DNA from: Gemmatimonadota bacterium
GTDB taxonomy: Bacteria > Latescibacterota > UBA2968
Direction: 5' to 3'
NCBI GenBank assembly: GCA_026705765.1
Contig: JAPPAB010000027.1
Span: 1 to 34,932, forward strand
Length of the DNA: 34,932 bases
Shown here one piece after another: positions 14,969 to 22,912 of the stretch. Position 1 is the first letter of the stretch, and each line of letters starts with the position of its first letter. The position numbers and the translations under genes were made by a program. The notes beneath the pieces were generated by a model. The model was not told the origin of the DNA and ran no database searches. It saw only the letters and a list, made by a program, of their open reading frames with translations.

Positions 14969-16493
14969 GGGACAACCCTTCGCGATTCATCCACAGGCGC
15001 ATAATCGTCGGCGCCTCGCGGAGGAGATGGAGATAGACATTCCCCGTTTGGCGTTGTTTGGCGAGATGTTTTTTGCCAAAGGGTTTGAGATTGAATTTGC
15101 CGGCGTTTTGAACGACGGATTTTTTCTTATTATCGACCTCAATGGTAAGCACATGCTCCTGCATCTGATTCTCTTCGGCAGCGTCGAGATCGAGCGCGCG
15201 CAAAGACCAGAGAGATCTCTCACCCGCCGCACAGCGTTTGGCATAAGACCCCGCGCAGTGATGCATAATGCGCCCTTCGGCGTAGAGTTGTTGCGAAGTA
15301 ATGAGTTCGTGAACCGTCCACTGAATATTGCGTTTGAGCCTGGGATCCAGCGTCACATGTTCAAACTCCCTGAATCCAGAGGACGCCCAGATTTCCAACT
15401 CGACATCTTCCAAACCCGTAAGTTCTTGATGCCACACATCGACCTGGCGGAGAAGCTTGTTAATACTGCGGCCCTTCATGCAAAAATTGGGATGTAGCGG
15501 CGGACCTTCGATCTCTGTACCATCGGGTTGCGGAATGCGCTGAGGCGTGAATTTTTGATTGCGGATATAGTCTATGATCGGATTAATATAGCTGCGCTCG
15601 AGAAAAGCCTGATTGGCGAGAAAATGGACAACAGTCTCCCAAAAAACTTCGTTCTCGAATCCTTCCCCCAGAGGCCCATGGGCAATTTCCCAGGCACTTT
15701 TCGGGTTGCCACCATAAGCTATGTACTGAACCTTGCGAAGGCACTGAACAACAGTGTGATAACTGCGTTTTTCTTGCAAAAGCAAATGCGCCATCCGCTT
15801 TGTAATCCGCATAGGCACACCGGCTGTGCGGATATTTTGCCCCATGCCAACGTGAATGAACCACGCTTGTTCCTGTCGCGCCTTTGGTGTATTGCCCTGT
15901 AAAAATGCCGTATCAAAAAATGCGGGCACATCGTATTGTGCCAAAAGATGGCGCGCAAGGCTGTAGAATTGGTGCGCTGGTTTATAGCTATTAGGTCGCC
16001 AATCCTCAACGGGACGAATCCAATCCGCGTGATTGCGCGCGAGTTGTTCAAGAGCGGCGATATAGGTATTGACAACCGTATGACCAAAACGCTTGCAGGC
16101 GCGTGCGGGCCGCATCAAATCGCCGTATTTTTCAACATGCAGAACCAGGCGACCCAGAGCTTGTTGCGCGTCGGGATCACCGTCGAGATTATTGTAAATC
16201 GCGCGAATGCGAAAGAGCAAATCGGAGACAGTCTCATCCTGAAGCTCGCCTTTAAAGATACGGGCGATAAATTTGGCGCGGTGGGCATTGTGCCTCGGGC
16301 TAACATCGGGGTCGCGCTGCTCAACCTCGCGTTGCAAAAGATCAATCTCCACCTGACGCTGAGCAGCGGTTTTATCCAGACCGGTATCCAACCCATTGCG
16401 GTAACACCAGAGCTTATAAGCGAGCACCCTGTCGAAGCCAAGCTTCTTGAGATGGGATTCGACATCGGGTTTACCGAGAAGAATATTTGACAT
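14961..16493 (-). CDS. PcfJ-domain protein
   Basis: A 510-residue soluble protein. The C-terminal third matches the PcfJ-like family: MHHCAGSYAKRCAAGERS (about 412-429) followed by SLWSLRALDL, LTIEVDNKKKSVVQNAGKFN and a basic tail. The invariant HHC and the later GK-N segment are intact. The N-terminal ~380 residues are alpha-helical and basic, without a recognised domain. PcfJ was named from a conjugative plasmid of Enterococcus, but homologues are scattered over many phyla, often on chromosomes, and the biochemical role is unknown. No other plasmid-transfer gene is visible here. The stop overlaps the C45 hydrolase start, implying a shared task. The start at 16493 has an AGGA about 8 bases upstream. 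Confidence 0.78.
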   Translation of the reverse strand: MSNILLGKPDVESHLKKLGFDRVLAYKLWCYRNGLDTGLDKTAAQRQVEIDLLQREVEQRDPDVSPRHNAHRAKFIARIFKGELQDETVSDLLFRIRAIYNNLDGDPDAQQALGRLVLHVEKYGDLMRPARACKRFGHTVVNTYIAALEQLARNHADWIRPVEDWRPNSYKPAHQFYSLARHLLAQYDVPAFFDTAFLQGNTPKARQEQAWFIHVGMGQNIRTAGVPMRITKRMAHLLLQEKRSYHTVVQCLRKVQYIAYGGNPKSAWEIAHGPLGEGFENEVFWETVVHFLANQAFLERSYINPIIDYIRNQKFTPQRIPQPDGTEIEGPPLHPNFCMKGRSINKLLRQVDVWHQELTGLEDVELEIWASSGFREFEHVTLDPRLKRNIQWTVHELITSQQLYAEGRIMHHCAGSYAKRCAAGERSLWSLRALDLDAAEENQMQEHVLTIEVDNKKKSVVQNAGKFNLKPFGKKHLAKQRQTGNVYLHLLREAPTIMRLWMNREGLSHG

Positions 16494-16582
16494 CGCACAA
16501 TCCTGTTATTTAGAGCTATAGAGGTCTTAATTTACTACATACAAAGACAAAACGCTCCGCGATGAGGTTTCATCATAAAGAA

Positions 16583-17380
16583 TCAAAACCCCCGCAAAAC
16601 CGTACTCTCTCTACGCGGCAATCCCTCCTTGGGCGCGCGTTTTAGGACGACGTATTCCAGACCGTGTTCCTCGCAAAAAACGCTCTTCTCCAGCTTATCG
16701 CCATCTTCATTCACCGCGTAAATATCCGGTTTAATAACCGCGATCTCAGGCGCGGCATCCATCCATCCATCGCCCGAGGAAATAAGCCCCTGTTTGACAA
16801 AACGGACGGATTGCACCACATACCGGCGTTCGTCTTCACCGAACATCGGATGATGTTCCCCCTTGAGCAAACGGACATTTGCATCGTGCCCCACAACAAC
16901 GTACAAATCGCCCAACTCCGACACCTCTTCAAAAAATCGGACATGCCCGGAGTGAAACCAGTCAAAACACCCCGTAACAATCACTTTTTTATTATTCGCA
17001 TCCCCATCTGCTACCTCTTCTATCGGAAAACCCCTAATATCATTCGCAGTCAAAACGCGATATGCAATATTATGCACATCGCAAAAATGTCGTCTCTGCG
17101 GCGTATCGTCTCGTTCATCCACCACCCAGATATCGGCCTGGACCGCATCGGGAAGACCGTCTTTATCCACCAACTCCGCCACAAGCGTCGCGCGATCCAC
17201 ATAGCGAATCGCATCCATCATATACAGACGTTCTTCTTCCGGAAATTTGGTTTGCCCTTTGACGACATCATCCCCCCATACCAGCGCGTGAAGACATCCG
17301 TATCGGGAAGCCTCTTGTAAAAAACGGATATCGCGCGCCCTCATATCGTCAAAACTACCTGAAACAACAACCGTCTCCAT
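16583..17380 (-). CDS. Tandem cytidylyltransferase-fold protein, first copy degenerate
   Basis: A 265-residue protein made of two nucleotidylyltransferase (TagD/RfaE2-like) units. The first (about 1-120) reads VVVSGSFDDMRARDIRF where HxGH should be and has lost the catalytic histidines. The second (about 132-265) is canonical: TGCFDWFHSGH with HSGH at 143-146, VVVGHDANV, and the terminal RREST corresponding to the RxxxxST loop. The second domain should join a sugar or polyol phosphate to CTP; the first may bind substrate or dimerise. The ATG at 17380 is chosen because AGAGGG lies 7 bases upstream, overlapping the end of the kinase gene; four bases separate stop and start. It is the third gene of the epimerase-kinase-transferase run. 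Confidence 0.8.
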   Translation of the reverse strand: METVVVSGSFDDMRARDIRFLQEASRYGCLHALVWGDDVVKGQTKFPEEERLYMMDAIRYVDRATLVAELVDKDGLPDAVQADIWVVDERDDTPQRRHFCDVHNIAYRVLTANDIRGFPIEEVADGDANNKKVIVTGCFDWFHSGHVRFFEEVSELGDLYVVVGHDANVRLLKGEHHPMFGEDERRYVVQSVRFVKQGLISSGDGWMDAAPEIAVIKPDIYAVNEDGDKLEKSVFCEEHGLEYVVLKRAPKEGLPRRESTVLRGF

Positions 17381-17384
17381 ATCA

Positions 17385-18176
17385 CTACCCTCTGTCATAT
17401 CGGACATCCACGCGAAGAGCGCCCGGCACGGGTTCTTCAGACACAACGTAAATATATCCACCGCCACAACCCGAATACATCGCCCCGACATATCTCGACT
17501 GATAATATTCCAGAATACCCATCAAATCAATCCGAATAGTCGGATGACGTACCGTATGTGGCAAAAGAGTCTCCCAACAGACCATACACTCATTCAACGA
17601 TGCGCCCAATCCCCGCGCATCTCTGGCAATAATCGCATCATAACAATCCTTGCCCGACTGACTCAATCTCTCAATCCATATCGGATCCAAATTCTTCTCA
17701 CCCAACGGCTCATACCCATCGGGCCGCGGCGCAACCGGAACCATGTAGATCACATCCTCAAGCCAACGCGCGACATCGGGATCATTATTGGACTCGATAT
17801 GAACCGGAAAATATCCTCCTTCATATTCGCAATCGTAATCGAGCCTGCTCACGCCCGGATAAAGCAACCCAATCATATCCTGCGACCCCGATGGCTCGGC
17901 CTTGCCTTCATTTTCCACCGTGTACAACTCCTTCACCAGATCGGCTGGCGCGCGATCGGGAAACGCAGACCCCCAGAGCCTCATCGCAACATCTCGCGTA
18001 CTCGTCGCCATACCGCAGCGATTCATAAAACGGCTGGTCGGCTCGAGCGAAACCACAACCATAGACCCGGGAGGCGATGGATTGTACTGAGACAAAAACG
18101 GCTGATCAATCCACCCACCGGCAAAAGCCATGCGAAAGGGAATATTGCCAATAACGCTCGTAATATCTCTGCTCAT
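17385..18176 (-). CDS. GHMP-family sugar kinase (HddA/galactokinase-like)
   Basis: A 263-residue kinase. Motif 1 is PFRMAFAGGWID (13-24). The ATP loop is PSGSQD (95-100), a variant of the usual PxGxGLGSS, followed by GLLYPGVSRLDYD. Motif 3 near the C-terminus is YSGCGGGYIYV (234-244). It is shorter than typical ~330-residue heptose or fucose kinases, missing some of the central linker. It is predicted to phosphorylate a sugar or polyol at the anomeric or a primary hydroxyl, giving the substrate of the nucleotidylyltransferase encoded immediately downstream. The upstream gene is a GDP-mannose 3,5-epimerase 16 bases away. The exact sugar is not determinable from sequence. Confidence 0.8.
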   Translation of the reverse strand: MSRDITSVIGNIPFRMAFAGGWIDQPFLSQYNPSPPGSMVVVSLEPTSRFMNRCGMATSTRDVAMRLWGSAFPDRAPADLVKELYTVENEGKAEPSGSQDMIGLLYPGVSRLDYDCEYEGGYFPVHIESNNDPDVARWLEDVIYMVPVAPRPDGYEPLGEKNLDPIWIERLSQSGKDCYDAIIARDARGLGASLNECMVCWETLLPHTVRHPTIRIDLMGILEYYQSRYVGAMYSGCGGGYIYVVSEEPVPGALRVDVRYDRG

Positions 18177-18192
18177 ATAATAAATACCCTGC

Positions 18193-19230
18193 TTAACTCA
18201 CCGTCCGCTTACCCGCCTTGCGATCCGCATATTGTTGTGCAATCCAGGCATAAGTCTTAGTCATCCCATCGCGCAACGAGGTATCAGGCTCCCAGTCGAG
18301 CATTTCTTTAATCATCGCATTGTCACTATTGCGCCCAGCAACGCCCTGAGGCGCAGACAAATCATACGTGCGATTGAGTTTAACATCGCCAATTTCCTCA
18401 ATAACACTCACCAGTTCATTGATAGAAACCAGCTCACTCGAACCCAGATTAATAGGCGTTGCAACCAGATCTTCACTGTGCATAATCATATCGACGCCTT
18501 TAATACAATCGTCAACATACATAAAACTGCGCGTCTGATTGCCATCGCCCCAAATATCAATCTCGAGCTTGCCAGTATCTTTGGCCTCAATCGCTTTGCG
18601 GCAAAGCGCTGCAGGTGCCTTCTCTCGCCCACCATCCCACGTCCCATAAGGACCATACACATTGTGAAACCGCGCAATCGCCGTCTTCATGCCGCGCTCT
18701 GCCCAATATTCCTCGCAAAACATCTCCGAAACCAACTTCTCCCAACCGTATCCGCGCTCTGCCATAGCCGGATATGCATCTGACTCTTTCAGAGCGCGCA
18801 CATTGGGATCCTCCTGCAACTCAGTATTATATGCGCAGGCAGAAGAAGAAAAGAAATACCGCTCAACACCTGCCCAATAAGCCGCTTCAATCAGATGGGT
18901 ATTGATCAGAATACTCCGCAAACAGTCGATCCTGAAACGCTCGATAAATCCCATCCCCCCCATATCCGCCGCGAGATTATACACTTCAGCAGCCCCCTCA
19001 ACGGCGCGTTTGCAATTATCTTCATCGCTCAAATCCAAACACAGATTCTCCACACCCGGCACGCGCTGATACCATTCGGGCAAAGGCTTCTTATCAACAG
19101 CGCGAAGCCGCACAAACCCCTGATCGTGAAAATATCGCGTCAGTGCACCCGCAATAAAACCGCCCGCCCCACAAATAACGATCAAATTGTCTTTATTGAG
19201 CATTGTTGCTGCTATTTGCTGCTTCCCCAT
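18193..19230 (-). CDS. GDP-mannose 3,5-epimerase-like SDR enzyme
   Basis: A 345-residue extended short-chain dehydrogenase. The NAD loop is GAGGFIAG (21-28). The active-site set known from plant GDP-mannose 3,5-epimerase is all here: SSSAC with C132, YGWEK with Y161 and K165, and GGREKAP with K204; each sits exactly 13 positions before its counterpart in the Arabidopsis enzyme (C145, Y174, K178, K217) as I recall that numbering. The signature NLAADMGGMGFIE (85-97) and RFHNVYGPYGTW (187-198) also match. The enzyme converts GDP-D-mannose to GDP-L-galactose and GDP-L-gulose, and related enzymes act on GDP-heptose. GGAGG sits 6 bases before the ATG. It leads a three-gene minus-strand operon. Confidence 0.9.
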   Translation of the reverse strand: MGKQQIAATMLNKDNLIVICGAGGFIAGALTRYFHDQGFVRLRAVDKKPLPEWYQRVPGVENLCLDLSDEDNCKRAVEGAAEVYNLAADMGGMGFIERFRIDCLRSILINTHLIEAAYWAGVERYFFSSSACAYNTELQEDPNVRALKESDAYPAMAERGYGWEKLVSEMFCEEYWAERGMKTAIARFHNVYGPYGTWDGGREKAPAALCRKAIEAKDTGKLEIDIWGDGNQTRSFMYVDDCIKGVDMIMHSEDLVATPINLGSSELVSINELVSVIEEIGDVKLNRTYDLSAPQGVAGRNSDNAMIKEMLDWEPDTSLRDGMTKTYAWIAQQYADRKAGKRTVS

Positions 19231-19436
19231 CGTAGTCCTCCAAAATAAATAACCTGTATTCTGGTATTATGCATCCGGTCAGTGAAGATATTACAAAAGA
19301 GAGACGCAAGACGCAAGAAATGAGATACAAACAGTTATATATCGAGCGTCCATTCTTTGGTTAGACACAAAGTCTATTTCTCAATATATTGCAGAAAGTA
19401 AAAACTATAAGATCAACGCGTTCCACAGGAGCACCC

Positions 19437-22139
19437 ATGCCGCTACTCAACGTCGAAAACGCCCGTGAAAACCTCAGACGCTATCCCTGGGCGCAGGCCA
19501 TCCTCGAAAGCTGGAAACAAGAGGTCGCTTACCTCATGGATCAGAACCGCGACTTTATCGACGCCATGATGCCCGAACTCACCCCCTGGCCCGAATACGG
19601 CCAAAACTGCCCCGTCTGCGTCAACCACCTCTCCTCCATGGGTGAAACCGGCCTGTACGAATGGGATCCCACCGATCCGGATAAACTCTTATGCAAATAC
19701 TGCAAAACCGAATACCCCAACGCCAACTATCCCGAAACCGGCAGCATCACCGCGCCCAGAATGAACCAGACCTTCACATTCTACCTCACCGACGAAGAAC
19801 GCGCCCACCCCGAAGACAAATCCGGCAAACACGCCTTCAAATGGGTCCGGTGGCCCGTACACACGAGCTGGACCGGCATCATCCGCACCAAAAAAAGCCG
19901 CTGGTGCTTCGAACAAATACTACCGCTTGCCAAATTATACGCCCTCACCGATGACGTATTATACGCCCGGTGGTGCGCCTATATCATGGACTGCATGGCG
20001 CGGCGATACCCCAACTGGCTCTTCCACTCCTACGACGGCACCATAGCGGATTGCCCACCAGCCGAAGTCGCCATCTCCCTGGGCAAATATCCCCGCGCCG
20101 GGCGTTTTCCCGTCGAAACCATCATCACCGCCTTTGAAGGCCGCCATCGAGAAGGAGACCATGCAATACTCAACAACGGCTTCTGGGGCGCAGGACGCTT
20201 TGGCTGCAGCGGCTCCGATGGCGGAAGCATTCTCCAGATCACCCTCGCCTACGACCTCATCCGAACGGCTCAATATCCGGATGGCTCCCCAGTCCTCACG
20301 CCCGAAATGGATCACCGTATCGTCAACGACCTCATCCTACCAGGCTGTGCAGACACCGAAAACTGGAGCGAAATCAACAACAAATGCGGTCCTGGCCGCG
20401 CACTGAGCGCCGCCGTGGGCATACTCTTCAACAGACCGCAAAGCGTGCGCCGCGCCATCGAAGGCTTTGAAACCCTCCTCGAAGATGCCTTTCACTTCGA
20501 CGGCTTCTGCACCGAATCTCCCTCCTATTCCGCCATGCACCTCAACCTGTTGCGCGACATACCAGAACTGCTCGTCGGATACTCCGACCCCGACGGCTAC
20601 GAACCCGAAACCGGCCCACGCCTCAAAAACCTGGACCCCTTTCAACACTTCGACCGCTATCGCCTGGCTCTGGAAAGCATGGCCCGCATGCTCGACCCAA
20701 ACCTGCAAGACCCCGTCATCGGAGACTCCCGAGAAGGCCGAAGCATCGACCCCATATACGCCGAAGTCCTGAGCGCCCATTACGGCAACCGCTACGCTGG
20801 CCTGCTGGAAAAATCGCAGAACGCCCCGCTCTCAAAAAAAGGCGACGAATACGCCCTCTGGCACCGGGATCCCGATATAGTAGCCGAACAAAACACCGAC
20901 CTGCCCCACCACACCGAATGGTTCCCCGGCTGGCACGTCGCCGTCCTGCGCGGCGGAAACCCAAAAGGTCACACCGCCTTCTACCTCAACGGTTATGGCT
21001 TTGGCGGCCATCGCCACTACGACAGCCTCGGCATCATTTACATCGCCCAGGGGCGAGAAATGGCCGCAGACAGGGGTTATATATGGGACGACCCCAGAAA
21101 TGCCTGGACCAAAAGCACCCTCTCCCACAACATCGTCACCGTTGATGCCCAAAACCAGAGCGGCAACCCAAAACCCGCCACCCTGGAACTCTTTGGCACG
21201 GGCGCAGGCGTCGAAATCATCCAGGCATCCGCCACCCCGTACGAGCAATGTGACCGCTACCAGCGCACCTGTGCGCTCATCCAGATCCCCGGCGAACAGA
21301 CCTACGCCATCGACTTCTTCCGAATAAACGGCGGCAAGCTCCACCAGTATGGCTTCCACTGCAACGGACATCTCACGGACATTCGCGGCGCCGATCCCCA
21401 ACCCGTTGACGAACAAATCGAATGGCTCGACAACATCCGCGCCGACCATCCCCAAGCCCCCTTCACCGCCACCTGGCAAAACCAGGACCTGCGAATGGAC
21501 CTCACCCTGCTCAACCCCATCCATCGCCTCCTGCTCGCAGACGCGCCCGGCTGGCGCTCGGACCTGGGCGACCAGCTCAACGCCCCACCCGTTCAGCAAA
21601 TCCTGGCCGAACGCAAAAACGACGCAAACACAAGTTACGCCGCCGTCATCGCACCCTACACCGACAAATCACCCATCCAATCCGCACACCTGATCCTGAA
21701 CGACCCCGACACCAGCGCCATGGCAATAGCCGTAAAACGCGATGGCTGCACCGACTACATCCTCTCAGCCCCAGAAGGTACAACCCATGACCTCGGTCCC
21801 ATCTCCACCACAGGCCAATTCGCATACGCATCCATCGACAACCAGGGCAATCTCCAACGGGCTTATCTGCTCTGCGGCACCGAACTCCACTGCAGCAGTC
21901 ACACACTCACACTTTCTCAGGCACAGACCTCACTCGACGTCACCTCAGTTGACAACCGCACCTATCACATATCGCAAAATGTGCCCGACCCCGACGCTCT
22001 CCCCGGAACCTATCTATTAGCCGCAGACACCGGCTACGAAATCGAATCCGCCTCGAAAAAAACCATCACCGTACGGGATTACCCCGCCGTCGCGTGCGAC
22101 CGCATCGTTCTCCTCAACGCCGTCAGCTTCGCCCCTTAA
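19437..22139 (+). CDS. Heparinase II/III-family polysaccharide lyase-like protein
   Basis: A 900-residue protein with an alpha-toroid N-terminal half, where a CPVC/CKYC four-cysteine site (residues from about 60 to 85) suggests a bound metal, and a heparinase II/III beta-sandwich C-terminal half. Likely catalytic residues are in GGHRHYDS (H525, H527, Y528) and LSHN (H564, with IVTVDAQNQ). It would cleave uronic-acid polysaccharides by beta-elimination. No signal peptide is seen at the chosen start (ATG at 19437, AGGAG 6 bases upstream), unusual for a lyase acting on polymers, so it may act on imported oligosaccharides. It is divergent from the epimerase operon across ~206 bases. Its TAA stop shares bases with the convergent coaX stop. 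Confidence 0.85.
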   Translation: MPLLNVENARENLRRYPWAQAILESWKQEVAYLMDQNRDFIDAMMPELTPWPEYGQNCPVCVNHLSSMGETGLYEWDPTDPDKLLCKYCKTEYPNANYPETGSITAPRMNQTFTFYLTDEERAHPEDKSGKHAFKWVRWPVHTSWTGIIRTKKSRWCFEQILPLAKLYALTDDVLYARWCAYIMDCMARRYPNWLFHSYDGTIADCPPAEVAISLGKYPRAGRFPVETIITAFEGRHREGDHAILNNGFWGAGRFGCSGSDGGSILQITLAYDLIRTAQYPDGSPVLTPEMDHRIVNDLILPGCADTENWSEINNKCGPGRALSAAVGILFNRPQSVRRAIEGFETLLEDAFHFDGFCTESPSYSAMHLNLLRDIPELLVGYSDPDGYEPETGPRLKNLDPFQHFDRYRLALESMARMLDPNLQDPVIGDSREGRSIDPIYAEVLSAHYGNRYAGLLEKSQNAPLSKKGDEYALWHRDPDIVAEQNTDLPHHTEWFPGWHVAVLRGGNPKGHTAFYLNGYGFGGHRHYDSLGIIYIAQGREMAADRGYIWDDPRNAWTKSTLSHNIVTVDAQNQSGNPKPATLELFGTGAGVEIIQASATPYEQCDRYQRTCALIQIPGEQTYAIDFFRINGGKLHQYGFHCNGHLTDIRGADPQPVDEQIEWLDNIRADHPQAPFTATWQNQDLRMDLTLLNPIHRLLLADAPGWRSDLGDQLNAPPVQQILAERKNDANTSYAAVIAPYTDKSPIQSAHLILNDPDTSAMAIAVKRDGCTDYILSAPEGTTHDLGPISTTGQFAYASIDNQGNLQRAYLLCGTELHCSSHTLTLSQAQTSLDVTSVDNRTYHISQNVPDPDALPGTYLLAADTGYEIESASKKTITVRDYPAVACDRIVLLNAVSFAP

Positions 22140-22891
22140 TGGTCAAAAATCCTGCGATCTAACGAAACCAGCGCACGTATGACCAAGTCTAGCTCCACGC
22201 GATGAGGGTAGTTTATGAAAGGCGCAATCAACTCGGCATCCCCCCCGGTCAAAACAAGCGTCGCCCGCCCATCGGGAACCAATTCACCAAACAGTCGCTC
22301 AACAGCGCCAGCAGCCCCGTAAACAATACCCGCCCGGATACAAGAATCCGTATCCGTCCCAACAGCCGAATCGGGCGGTTGAAGCGCCACATGGGGAAGC
22401 AAACTCGTTTCATCGTGCAGCGCGCGCAACCCCATACCCAAACCCGGCGCAATCGTCCCCCCGCGAAAAACACCATCTGCCGTCACCAGATCCACAGTCA
22501 GCGCAGAGCCAAAAGCAGCGACAACCACACCCCCCGCGCAAACGCGAAACGCCTCGCTCGCTTGCAATACCCGATCAATACCAACATGGTCGGGACGAGG
22601 CACAGCGACATCAATCCCCAGATCCATATCCGTATCGACCACCTGTGGCATTAACCCCCATACCATCTGAACCGCCTTGTGGATCACCCCATCTGCACCG
22701 CGCACCACAGAAGCAACCAAACAGTGGTCGGGCGTTTCTCTCGGGGCAAAACGCGATTCGAGAACATTCACGACCTGTGTCGCATCTTGAACTCCGCTAA
22801 TAGACACACGCACAATCGGGCGGTCACTATCGTATAACGCCGCCTTCAAACGCGAATTGCCCACATCAAAAACCAGCAGCTTTCGCCCCAT
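22136..22891 (-). CDS. coaX: Type III pantothenate kinase
   Basis: A 251-residue ASKHA-fold kinase that phosphorylates pantothenate in the first step of coenzyme A synthesis. The family motifs are the N-terminal DVGNSRLK (9-16), PDHVGIDRVLQA (about 97-108), FGSALTVDLV, which carries the catalytic and cation-binding Asp, and GGTIAPGLGMGLRAL. Type III enzymes are not inhibited by CoA. AGGAAG precedes the ATG. It is the last gene of a five-gene run, starting 21 bases after the malate synthase stop. The stop codon overlaps that of the convergent heparinase-family gene (TTAA at 22136-22139 serves both strands). Confidence 0.92.
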   Translation of the reverse strand: MGRKLLVFDVGNSRLKAALYDSDRPIVRVSISGVQDATQVVNVLESRFAPRETPDHCLVASVVRGADGVIHKAVQMVWGLMPQVVDTDMDLGIDVAVPRPDHVGIDRVLQASEAFRVCAGGVVVAAFGSALTVDLVTADGVFRGGTIAPGLGMGLRALHDETSLLPHVALQPPDSAVGTDTDSCIRAGIVYGAAGAVERLFGELVPDGRATLVLTGGDAELIAPFINYPHRVELDLVIRALVSLDRRIFDH

Positions 22892-22912
22892 TATTCACTT
22901 CCTGTTTAGCGA

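Noticed and set aside
13973-15004. 343-codon plus-strand open frame
   Set aside because: Antisense shadow of the C45 hydrolase; no recognisable motif and no ribosome binding site.
14961-16493. PcfJ gene taken as proof of an integrated plasmid or conjugative element
   Set aside because: No relaxase, coupling protein, type IV secretion or integrase gene is present, and PcfJ homologues also occur on chromosomes.
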